Origin: a virus
Direction: 5' to 3' (one strand)
Virus record (IMG/VR): IMGVR_UViG_3300002134_000148
Coordinates: 1-30,841 of that record
DNA length: 30,841 bases
Under the pieces are notes generated by a model that saw only the letters and a program-made list of their open reading frames with translations, was not told where the DNA came from and did no database searches. The translations under genes and the position numbers were made by a program. Positions 18,901 through 28,200 of the stretch are shown here, piece by piece. The first letter of the stretch is position 1, and every line of letters begins with the position of its first letter.

Positions 18901-19924
18901 TGGTTTCTTAGATAACACATTTAACTACGCGGCCTATTCGGAAAGATCCACCGGTAACTGGGTTGTAGATAATGGCGATGTAAGAGCAGAAAGATTTGTT
19001 GATACTGATGCTATAACATATTTCTTACATCCTGGCGGAACTGATTCTAACTTAAAACAAATTAGTGTTGAAGATAAGATTACAGTATCAGATATATCTA
19101 TTGGTGGCGATGTTGGCATAAGAACAATCACAACAACGACTGGTATCTTAACAGTTGACGCAAGCGGTGGTATTAGTTTAGATGGCAATAGCAATGATTT
19201 AAACGTTAATAGCTCTAAGATTACTAATCTGTTAAATCCAACAACAGGACAAGATGCTGCTACTAAGTCGTATGTTGATGGTGTTGCACAAGGATTAAGA
19301 GTTATTCCCGCGGCACTAGCTGCAACAACAGAAAATCTAAATTCAACATTTGGTGGTGGCGTTCTTACATCAGCGACTAACGCAGCTTTTAGTGCAGACG
19401 GTGTAACATCGTGGATTGTCGGTGATAGAGTACTTGTAAAAGATCAGACAAATCCAGAAGAAAACGGTTCATACAAAGTTACTGTAGTTGGTAACGGATC
19501 TACTCCTTGGAAACTTACTCGAGGAGAATATTTTAACGAATCAGCTGAGATTCCAGGCGCATTCCAGTTTGTAACCGATGGTACTCTAAATAGAAGTACT
19601 GGTTGGGTTGCAACTGTTGTTGACGCCGAAACTTTCGCTATTGGAACAGACGATGTTATATGGTATCAATTCTCTGGTGCGGGTACATACTCGGCCGGCG
19701 ATGCGCTAACATTAAATGGAACTGAATTCTCTATCACTGACGGTGATGTCACTAACAATAAACTTGCTAACCCGCAGTTCACCATAAATGGTGAAGCTGG
19801 TGCGAACACCGTTATTGCTCTTGGAGAAACTCTTACTATTGAAGGAACAGATGGTGTTGATACGACTATCAGTTCAGGCAAAGTATCAATTGCAATAACA
19901 ACACTAGATGGTGGAACGTTTTAA
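15968..19924 (+). CDS. Tail-fibre-like structural protein (1318 aa)
   Basis: GTG start supported by GGAGG. The N-terminal 110 residues (VKVGSSKNIRLVAAG, then VTLGIDTVGPYISDI and IDQFGHITGFSNA) match the start of long fibre proteins in marine T4-like phages. Two paralogous modules follow, at residues about 220-388 and 1096-1258. Each has (D)ATxKxYVDGxxQG, VLVKDQTxPxENGSY, ESAExPGxxxFVTDGT and a WxQFSGxGTY end. This module is common in phage tail fibres. Between them sit two copies of an RPxxxQGMxRFNSxxGxFEGYDG unit (about residues 405-500 and 555-650) and beta-repeat shaft sequence. Two (F)xDxDxxxxYxxxPxGT motifs (18740-18815 and about 18990-19065) are of the kind found many times in the last gene of the window. 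The C-terminus is a short LDGGTF. Receptor contact or shaft is inferred; no enzyme motif or S74 domain is seen. Confidence 0.9.
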   Translation: MTVKVKVGSSKNIRLVAAGEKRPVIVPDSVTLGIDTVGPYISDIDAGPGIVITTASGTGNETANVVISHATTSTAANTVNSTIGFIQNTTIDQFGHITGFSNASLDANNFINVGGLISAKDITLGTTAITIGETTAELRDLNLVEIGEFTISGNTISAPADIKFNLTTSDAVISAGVHRIVNVENPIDPQDVVNKRYLEVELQSIEDTVKVVSDPVLPTDATNKRYVDGLVQGFIVRNAALGATVADLGGTFESGNSTFSSTITLAPINVLYIDDITSWDIGDNLLVKDQTDPIENGSYDVIQKGSANTSWIFQRTQWSNESAELPGSYEFVTDGTVNAGTGWVITVADASTFTVNQDAVNWTQFSGEGTYVAGQGLTLTSSAFIVDETQILSQINPVNNILTIGGGGALTLPNGTSATRPTAVQGMVRFNSQDGQFEGYDGIAWSGLGGVIDVDQDTKIMAETSPGSDNDELKFYTGGTLAATFAANVASFAGDVSIAGNLTIGDADTDTVSFAADITSHLVPDQDRIYSIGSLLKNWAAINVDTVRSSDGIVKFDGTGAIMIPSANTASRPAGQAGMLRFNSEEGRFEGYDGNIWTGIAGSVIDLDKNTYIIAETSAGANNNELDFWTDNVQRMQIGATGDLTFGASLNKLIINYNTGDMFVNGKLTATNNLIIDPVGYISVANNTLTDLADPVNPGDAVNLRYLDNSFASGLTIIDQANTYADSINLLASPTLSLGRGLELIDLNIPTNTLKFGLDAPMAGSTGMYGTDGFTPRIRITEDGRIDFATEIPLELQANAIPNFTETSRDIIGLMFTDGTHEGVSFVEDDANDVMNVFADNFTITLAGDVSGTAQVTRLANTTITTSLTANFLTTIQAADANSGIIVTHTPGPNTTADIELDFSYLDTVYVPAIGGTYSGNISAPRFIDSDNTSFYMDPAGTSRINDMEVGFGSTFSRIKMRDGPGSFSYVYASSGKIGFLDNTFNYAAYSERSTGNWVVDNGDVRAERFVDTDAITYFLHPGGTDSNLKQISVEDKITVSDISIGGDVGIRTITTTTGILTVDASGGISLDGNSNDLNVNSSKITNLLNPTTGQDAATKSYVDGVAQGLRVIPAALAATTENLNSTFGGGVLTSATNAAFSADGVTSWIVGDRVLVKDQTNPEENGSYKVTVVGNGSTPWKLTRGEYFNESAEIPGAFQFVTDGTLNRSTGWVATVVDAETFAIGTDDVIWYQFSGAGTYSAGDALTLNGTEFSITDGDVTNNKLANPQFTINGEAGANTVIALGETLTIEGTDGVDTTISSGKVSIAITTLDGGTF
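16625..19741 (+). repeat. Pair of VLVKDQT fibre modules in one protein
   Basis: The copies are at about 16625-17131 and 19253-19741, some 165 residues each. Matching landmarks in order are YVDG(x)2QG, a NAAL or PAAL strand, SW(D/I)(I/V)GD, LVKDQT, ENGSY, SAE(L/I)PG, FVTDGT, TGWV and WxQFSG. They are separated by about 2.1 kb of other fibre sequence. This indicates an old internal duplication or acquisition of a second copy rather than a fresh tandem repeat. Confidence 0.85.
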
Positions 19925-19988
19925 TTTATTAAAACTACTTAGTATTACCTTAGAAGCTATATAGCTATTATAACAAAGGGTCAGACAT
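19925..19988 (+). promoter_or_regulatory. Short gap with palindrome and ribosome binding site
   Basis: The 64-base gap contains a perfect 12-base palindrome AGCTATATAGCT at 19955-19966 and a purine-rich AAAGGG (19975-19980) eight bases before the ATG at 19989. No exact TATAAATA is present; TATTATAA around 19966-19973 is a poor match. The downstream gene is probably read through from the unit upstream. The palindrome is short and has no U-tract, so it is not called a terminator. Confidence 0.5.
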
Positions 19989-22205
19989 ATGTCAACCAAT
20001 ATTTTACTTCGCAGGAGCGCAGTTCCTGGCAATATACCTACTACCGCTCAGCTAAACCTAGGCGAGTTGGCTATCAACACAGCCGATGGCAAAATATACT
20101 TTAAGAAGTATGACGCTGGTGCAAATACTGAAACAATCATTGATATATCTTCTAACTTAGATGCTGCAGCTATTCTTGCAGAACTATTAACAGTAGATGG
20201 TGCTGGTACAGGATTAGATTCCGATCTATTAGATGGCTTTGAAGGCACATATTACTTAGATTGGGCAAACTTTACAAACACTGCTACTACAGTTACGGCA
20301 GGAACTTACGGTTCTGCATCAGAGGTTCCAGTATTTACTGTTGATGCTGATGGTCGTTTAACTGCTGCAAATACAGTTTCAGTCGCAGGTGTGTCTAATA
20401 CCACTTGGACTGCAGCTAATACAACATTTACTATTGACACTGCTGACGGAAATAGTTATAATACTATTATAGATACATTTAATCTACTTGACGTAACAAC
20501 AAATATTACTGTTGGTGGTCTTGTTGACGGTCGTGACGTTGCTGCCGACGGTGCGAAATTAGACCTTCTAGAAGATGGTCTTGACCTAACTCTTACAGGT
20601 AAAGTAACTGGTTTTGCGTCTTCGAACACCGGCGTAATGTCTCTCGTAACAGAGTTGGCTAACACTGGTGTTATTGCCGGAGTTTATGGTTCATCTACAT
20701 CTATTCCAGTATTTACTGTTGACGAAGATGGTAGATTAACAACAGCAAATACAACTCCAGTTGCTGGTGTAGATAACTTTACATACGCTGGTGCAAATAA
20801 CACTATCACTTTAGAAACCGGCGATGGTTCGATATTTAATATCCAAACTGAAACCGAAGTCACTCTTAGTGGTAAAGTTACTGGGACTGCTACTTCAACG
20901 ACTGGAACGGTAAGTATTGTTACCGAGTTAGAAAACACTGGCGTAACTGCAGGAACTTACGGTTCTCCAACTGCAATTCCGGTTTTAACTATTGATGAAG
21001 ACGGTCGTATCACAGTTGCAAATACTGCATCGGTTGCTGGTGTTGATGATTTCTTTTGGACACCGGCTAATAACACGTTAATTCTTCAAACTGGTGATGG
21101 CACAGAATACATAGTGCCAATTCAAGAATTTAATGATATTACAGTAAACGATTTAACTGCAAATAATGTTATAGTTTCAGGAACGGTCGATGGACGCGAC
21201 ATTGCCACGGATGGCTCTAAATTAGATGGCATTGAAGCAGGTGCTACTGCAGATCAAACCGCCCAAGAAATATTAGATCTTCTTCTTACTGTAGATGGTG
21301 ATGGGTCTGGGTTAGATGCAGATTCTGTTGATGGTTATTCTGCTTCAGAAATTTTAAATGCTGCTGCAAATAATGCTGCTAGTTTAATCGGTGCTGGCGA
21401 TGTTACAATATACGCAAACACGGGCGTATTAGTAAGTGGTGATTTTAACTTTAACTTAAACAGCGCAAATAACCATACAATTGTTATTGAACATAGCGAT
21501 ACTTCATCTATTGTAAATGTAAATCTAAGTTTACCGAATGTTCTAACAGGGTTAACATTTGATACATTTGGTCACGCGCAAAGTGCTACTAGCACTGATT
21601 TAGATACTCGTTATTATACTGAAACAGAATTAAATGCCGGTCAATTAAATAATCTTTATTATACTGAAACAGAATTAAATGCCGGTCAATTAGACACTAG
21701 GTATTATACTGAAACAGAATTAAACGCAGGACAATTAAATAATCTTTATTACACTGAGACTGAATTAAACGCAGGACAATTAAATAATCTTTATTATACC
21801 GAAACAGAAGCAGATACTAGATTTGTAAATGTTACTGGTGACACAATGTCTGGCGCGCTAACTGTTAATGCAGATATTATTCAGTCAGAATCTAAATTTA
21901 CTTCAATAAGCCAAACAACAGCCTCTACAAGCCAAGTCGCAATTCTTACATTTGTGCATGCTTCTTATGCAGCAGCAGAAGTTTTAGTTACTGCAACAGA
22001 AGGAGGCGAAAGACACATTACTAAATTGTTAATCACTCACGACGGTTCGACGGCAGTTGCTACTGAATACGGCGTTGTGTACACTAGCACAGAATTAGCA
22101 ACGTTTGATGTATCAATTGCTGGTTCTAATCTTGAATTAAGAACAACTCCTGTAAGCTCAGGCTCTACCGTATTTAAAGTAGTCGCAACATTAATCGACG
22201 CTTAA
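19989..22205 (+). CDS. Tail-fibre protein with 15-residue tandem repeat (738 aa)
   Basis: ATG with AAAGGG upstream. Residues 1-57 (ILLRRSAVPGNIPTTAQLNL, then GELAINTADGKIYFKK) form the conserved N-terminal domain seen in many marine phage fibres. Three copies of a unit with AGxYGSxxxIPVxTxDxDGRxT follow (near 20301-20400, 20670-20770 and 20946-21045). The last two include the LSGKVTG and VTEL(A/E)NTGV strands. Two copies of VDGRD(V/I)AxDGxKLD are interspersed (20522-20580 and 21187-21245). Residues about 539-611 are a tandem YYTETELNAGQL repeat. The last 120 residues form a compact beta domain (ITKLLITHDGST, VVYTSTELATFDVSIAG, VFKVVATLIDA) that often ends marine phage fibres. A trimeric fibre binding host surface is inferred. 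The stop is 61 bases before the next gene, with a late promoter between. Confidence 0.9.
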   Translation: MSTNILLRRSAVPGNIPTTAQLNLGELAINTADGKIYFKKYDAGANTETIIDISSNLDAAAILAELLTVDGAGTGLDSDLLDGFEGTYYLDWANFTNTATTVTAGTYGSASEVPVFTVDADGRLTAANTVSVAGVSNTTWTAANTTFTIDTADGNSYNTIIDTFNLLDVTTNITVGGLVDGRDVAADGAKLDLLEDGLDLTLTGKVTGFASSNTGVMSLVTELANTGVIAGVYGSSTSIPVFTVDEDGRLTTANTTPVAGVDNFTYAGANNTITLETGDGSIFNIQTETEVTLSGKVTGTATSTTGTVSIVTELENTGVTAGTYGSPTAIPVLTIDEDGRITVANTASVAGVDDFFWTPANNTLILQTGDGTEYIVPIQEFNDITVNDLTANNVIVSGTVDGRDIATDGSKLDGIEAGATADQTAQEILDLLLTVDGDGSGLDADSVDGYSASEILNAAANNAASLIGAGDVTIYANTGVLVSGDFNFNLNSANNHTIVIEHSDTSSIVNVNLSLPNVLTGLTFDTFGHAQSATSTDLDTRYYTETELNAGQLNNLYYTETELNAGQLDTRYYTETELNAGQLNNLYYTETELNAGQLNNLYYTETEADTRFVNVTGDTMSGALTVNADIIQSESKFTSISQTTASTSQVAILTFVHASYAAAEVLVTATEGGERHITKLLITHDGSTAVATEYGVVYTSTELATFDVSIAGSNLELRTTPVSSGSTVFKVVATLIDA
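21604..21820 (+). repeat. 45-base tandem repeat (YYTETELNAGQL), 4 full units plus one partial
   Basis: The 15-residue unit is YYTETELNAGQL followed by NNL or DTR, and the array ends in YYTETEADTRF. The units keep exactly the same length and near-identical DNA, especially the first two (TATACTGAAACAGAATTAAA). Some later units use different synonymous codons. Such repeats build shaft segments in trimeric fibres, and the copy number can change by slippage or recombination. Confidence 0.93.
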
Positions 22206-22209
22206 AACT

Positions 22210-22217
22210 TATAAATA
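22210..22217 (+). promoter_or_regulatory. T4-type late promoter core TATAAATA
   Basis: An exact match in the 60-base gap just after the stop at 22205 and 49 bases before the ATG at 22266. A GGGGAG ribosome site lies at 22250-22255. It is expected to drive the last gene of the window as a separate late unit. Confidence 0.75.
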
Positions 22218-22265
22218 CACTAAATAATAGTTTAATAAAAAGCCTAACTGGGGAGAGTGAACCGA

Positions 22266-25200
22266 ATGGCCAACGATAAAAAATTCATAGTTAAGAACGG
22301 CCTGCAGTCGCAAGAAAACGTAGTTATTGGGTCTACGACAGATAACGGCACAGATAAGCTGCAGGTAACCGGATCTTCTAAATTTACTGGTAAAGTTGAT
22401 GTAACACAATCAGTAGCTGGCACTCCTACTGTAAAATTCACTAACAGTGCAGGCCCCGATTCTCTTATTGCAGAATTTGTAGGCGACAGCCAAAGTATTC
22501 AAATAACTAACTCTACTGCTAGCGATTATTCTATTTTGAATACTGGCCAAGATAATGGTGTTAGATTATATAGTGATACAGACGGTGTTGAAATTCTATA
22601 TAACGGAGTTGTTGATCTTGACTTTAATGCCGCCGGTATTGATTTCAAAAGAGAACCTTCTTATAACGGAGATGTTTTCTGGAATGCTGGAAATGACGGT
22701 TCTGGTTCTGGTCTTGACGCTGACGTACTTGATGGATTAGATTCTACTCAGTTCCTTCGCTCTGACCAATCTGATACAATGAACGGTAGCCTAATAATTA
22801 CTGGCGATCTTACTGTATCAGGTAATACAACAACTATTAATACAGAGGAGATTAATCTTGCTGACAACCTTATTACTCTTAACAGTAATTTCACTGGAGC
22901 TGTTCCGTCAGAAAATGCTGGAATCGAAATTGAGCGTGGTAGTGTTGAACCCAACGCAACGTTCCAATGGTTAGAAGCTTCTGATAAATGGGAAATGGCT
23001 GGTCCGTCACAAGGGTTAGTCCTAGGTGACGCGTCTAACAGACAAGGGTCTATCACATCTTACGCGAACTCATTCATTGTAGAGGCCGGTGGTGCTTCTG
23101 GTGTGTCAAACGGTACAGTCTACCTCTCAGGTAAATTAAACAGCACAGCAGCTGAAGCAGGCGTAGCATCGTTCTATAATCAAGGATCTGGCGTATCATA
23201 CGGTGAGCTTCGATATAACGGATCACCAAAACTTCGTACAGAAGCTGCCGGAATCGTAACAAACGGCGGAGCGAGAATTCAAGGTACAGCTACTATTGGT
23301 ACTGGTACTGGTGGCGCATATATCTATATGGATGGTGCAGGCGGCAACGGCACAATTTATTCATCAGCTGGCGAGATTGGTTTCTTAAACTCCACATTTA
23401 ACTACGCACTTAAAGTAGATGCTGCCGGTGATATTCAAGTAACTGACGATATTTACGCACAAAAATTCATTGATATTAATGATAACGCGTACGAAGTTGT
23501 ACCTTCAGGAATTTCTGTTCTAAATAACATTGATTTAGAAGGCGCACTACGTCATAAAGGCGAAATCGATACATTCATTAATTTCCCAGCTTCAGATAGA
23601 GTTGGATTCACATTAGGCAATACTCAATATGGTCTAATGACTAACGCATCTTTCCAATATACTGGAGATGTAATTGCTGACAGATTTCTTGATCGTAATA
23701 ACAATGCTTTCTTATTAGACCCAGCAGGAAATTCAGAATTAAACTCTGCTAACTTCTATAGTGGTACAGCTAATAACTCAGTTAATATTGGTATTAGTGC
23801 AACTGAAAGATTCAATATCGATGTTACAGATAGTCAAGGTTATATACGTTATATTCAAGACGAAACAAACGGAACTGATCACTCAGTAAACTTTGAAATT
23901 ATTTCTACTGGTATTGGCTTAAATAGGTTTAATTTTAATAAGAATGTTAATGTTGGTAGTAACTCTATTACCGGTGGCTTTGGTGTGTTCTCTGACGGCG
24001 CGTACGCTTCGATTTATTACGACTATGAAGATGAATCTTACTTTGCAGACTTCAATAATGTTGGTAACTCCATTAATATGGCTGGTACTATTGAAGGTGG
24101 TAACGGAACTGCTGCTCTTCCAACGTATACATTTGGTGCTGACCCAAACACTGGTATGTTTAGAGGCGCTGCTGATAGATTAAACTTCTCCGCTGGCGGT
24201 AATGATGAGTTCCAGATCTACACAACTTACACTACCTCATCTGGCTCGTCTCGCGCTCCAATCTTCTACGATAGTATTTCAACTGGTTACTACGGCGACT
24301 TTGCTTCTACTTCTGTAATGAACCGTATCGACATTGATGACTATATTCGTCATAATGGAAATACAACTACTTATCTTGGTTTCTCAGCAAATAACATTTT
24401 TAAACTGTTTACAAACGGTGTTCAAAGACTAAACGTTGATGACAACTCAGCAGACTTTTCTGTAAACGTTTACGCGCCGCAATTTGTTGATAGCGACGAC
24501 AACGCATATTACGGTGACTTTGCTTCTACTTCTGTAATGAATAGCATTAACATTAATGACTATATTCGTCACAACGGAAATACAACTGCTTATTTTGGTT
24601 TCTCAGCAAATAATATCTTTAAGTTATTTACTAACAACGTTGAAAGACTAAACATCGACAACGACTCTGCTGATTTTGCAGTCGATGTTTACGCACCAAA
24701 GTATTACACTAATGATTATTTAATTCACAACGGTGATACGAATACGTATATCGGTTTTGATGCAGTTGACCAGTTCGGTGTATGGACTGCTGGCGCAAAA
24801 CGCTTTAATGTTACAGCTGCTGATTCTTACTTCTCTACTCCACTGAGTGTTGGTGACATTACTGCAACTTCCAGATTGCAACATGGCGCCATTGATCCAA
24901 TGCTTCATGTATCTCAAACAGATACAACTGGCGCATTTAATCTTGTAGCAAGATTTGAAGCTGGTGGCGACGCTGATAATACCGGTGGCTCTATTTTAAT
25001 TAATATGAGCAACGACCGTGGTATGTTAATCGAAGGTGGTCGAGGTGTTAGTGATAAAGCAGTCGGTTATTTAGGTTTAGTTAATTCTGCAGGGGCTAAC
25101 ACTCGTGTTATCTCGATGGCTCAAGACAGTACTAATTACTGGGTTGGTATTAACAAAGCAACTCCATCTTCTCCGTTAAGTCTTGCTCCTAATGGTACAA

Positions 25201-28200
25201 TGGGCAACAACCCAATCGCAGCTATTAACAGACTTATGGACTTCGGTGATGGTGGAAACGTTGACTTTAGATTTGCAGGCGACTCATCTGGCAATGCATA
25301 TTTAGTTACTGATAACAATTTCGTCATATACGACGAAAGTGCTAGCGGCAAGTTTGCTGCACTTTCAAGTGGTGATGTTGTTGTTAATGGCGACTCATTC
25401 ATTAATGCAACTCCAGTTGTAACTACTAACTTTATCACATCCCCTGCTGCGAATAAACTTCATTCTTCTGGCGGTATTTCAATTGAAGGCAAAGATAGTC
25501 TTCTAAGTATTTACCAAGCCGATGGTGCAAATACTGCAATCAATGAAGCTACATTCCTCGGTGTTAACGAATTAGGATTTAGTGCTGGCGGTGGTTTCTA
25601 CATGGATGATACCGTAACTGTTAAGGTTCGCGGTAACAAAGATGTTTTCACTACTGGTAACTTATATGCTGGTCGTTATTACGACGGTAATAATAATGCT
25701 TACTATGCGGATCCAGCATCTACTTCAATAATGAATCGCATCGATCTTGACGATTACATTCGTCATAACGGTGATACAAATACATATTTTGGATTCAGCG
25801 CTGCAGATACTTTTAAAATCTTTACTGGCGGAACACAGCGACTAAACATCGACAACGACTCTGCTGATTTTGCAGTCAACGTATATGCTCCAAAATTTAT
25901 TGACTCAGACGCAAATGCATATTACTTAGATCCAAATAGCACTTCAGTTTTAGCTACTATTGAGCTTGACGATTACATCCAACATAAAGGTAACACAGAC
26001 GCTTACTTTGGTTGGGCTGCTAATAATAACTATAAGCTATTTACAAATGGTGTTGAAAGATTTAATATAGATGCAAATTCTGCAGACTTTAGTGTTAATG
26101 TTTATGCTCCACGTTTCTATGATACAGATGACGCGACTTATTATGTAGATCCAGCATCTACTTCAATAATGAACAATGTTTCATTCGGCCAAGCTGCTAG
26201 CGCTGGTGTAAAAGGTCGTTTCTTATCTATCGAAGGTAACGCAGATGCTGGTGGAGAAGGTTCAGGACGTATCTTCTTTGCAGAACATAACGCAACGGCA
26301 GCGTCCCAAGACGCATACGGTATGTCACTTGCATACCAAGGCGGCTCAGCTACTATCAATAGTGTAACTGGCCAACCGGTTACACTAAACGGTACAAGCA
26401 ATGGTACTTGGGCATTAATTGGCCATGATAATAGCGTAAATGGTCTTTGGGCAATGAGAGGTCCTCGCGACGCTTCTTATGTCGAAGCAAGAGTATCATT
26501 CAGAGCTCCAATCTTCTACGATAGTGTTAATCCTGCTTACTACGGTGACTTTGCTTCTACGTCTGTGACAAACATTATGAGAGCTAATCAATTCCAAGTT
26601 GATGGTTCTACATATACAATCGATTCTCCATCTGGCGACTACGGCTCTATTAGAGTAGATGGTGCTAAAGGTGGTTGGGCTGGTTATATGATTAGCGACG
26701 ATTGGGGATTCATGTCCAATGGTACTGCTGAAGCTGGTATCTTTAATGATACGCGCAACGAATGGTCGCTACTTGCAGCTGATAATGGTGCAACAACCCT
26801 ATATGGCAACGGTATTGCACAACTTAGTGCTGAAAATGGTTATGCTGCTGCAAATAATAGCTTCCGTTCTCCAATTTACTATCCACCCGCAGGCACAACT
26901 CGTTTCTTAGATCTTGATTCTGTAAACGGATCAGAGTCACTTAAAATCGGTGGGGAAATCTTCAGAGAAGGCTTTGCTGCCGATAACGGCGCAGATAACA
27001 AGTTCCTAACAGCACAAGATGAAAACCAATTCATCTGGAGTACTGCTACTAACTGGGGTATTGCATGGGCTACTAATACAACATCAGCTTATCGTCATAC
27101 ACAATTCGGCGATAACATGATCTCCTTTGTTGGTGCTGGTAATGTTAGAGCAGCTATTGATCTTGATAACGGCGATGCTTTCTTCCTAGGTGAAGTTTCT
27201 GCTGGTAACTTTGCACTTAGCGCTGGTGGAGAGAATATCTCCTTGAACCCACAATATGGTTCTGGCCTTGCTGATACGACATTATTTGATGGTACAGCAT
27301 ATTGGGAAAAACGCAATACTACCGCACTTCAAGGTAACGAAGCTAATAACATTCAAACTTCTGAATATGCTAAAAATGGTGACGGACCATTTGCTTCTAG
27401 CTATGTAGTTCGTACAAATCAATATCGCGTGTTCTATTCAGATATGATTTCGGTAGAACCAGGTGAAGAAATTTACGGTGAACAGTGGGTACGAGTTATC
27501 AGCGGTTCTGGTGGTAGCACTTATTATGGTGTTGAACAATACGACAAAGATAAGAAACCTATTGCCGGTAACACAGGTTGCGTATACTTCGTGGCTGGTG
27601 GAACTATTACTACTTCTACTAGCTGGCAGAAGTTCTCTTCTTATCACACGATACCTACAAGCCATACTCCTTATTTGGGCTCAGATGGTGCAGGTGTTAA
27701 GTATATAAGAATTCGTGTTCTAATGAACCACTCAACCGGTGGTGCACTTCGCGAGTACGGTCCTCCAATTCTAAAACGTGTTGATGTACAAAGTAAACTA
27801 TATACACAAGAAAGTTTGTATGTTGGTACTGATGCAGTAATTGTTGGTGACTTAACCGTTGATGATATTACAGCAGATATTGTAGATGCAAGAAACTTCC
27901 GCGATCGCGATAATACTGCATACTTTATGAATCCTCTTAGTGGCGGTAAGGTTGCCGGTACTTGGGATTGGACGAATGGTACTATTAACAATCTAAATAA
28001 CCTAACGTTTAATGATCCAGGACCAAACGAAGGTATCGAATGGCTTGGTGGTTCTGGTTGGAAAATCTACGAGTCTCCAGATAACCTAAGCACTAACGCT
28101 GGCGGTAATCTACAAATCGTTCAGGGTACAACATCACGAGCTAGATTCAATACTAGTGGTGATATTATTGCCGGGCGCTATGTGGATGCTACTCGCTTCC

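Noticed and set aside
21604-21820. CRISPR-like array
   Set aside because: Units are contiguous, in frame and without unique spacers. This is a protein-coding tandem repeat.
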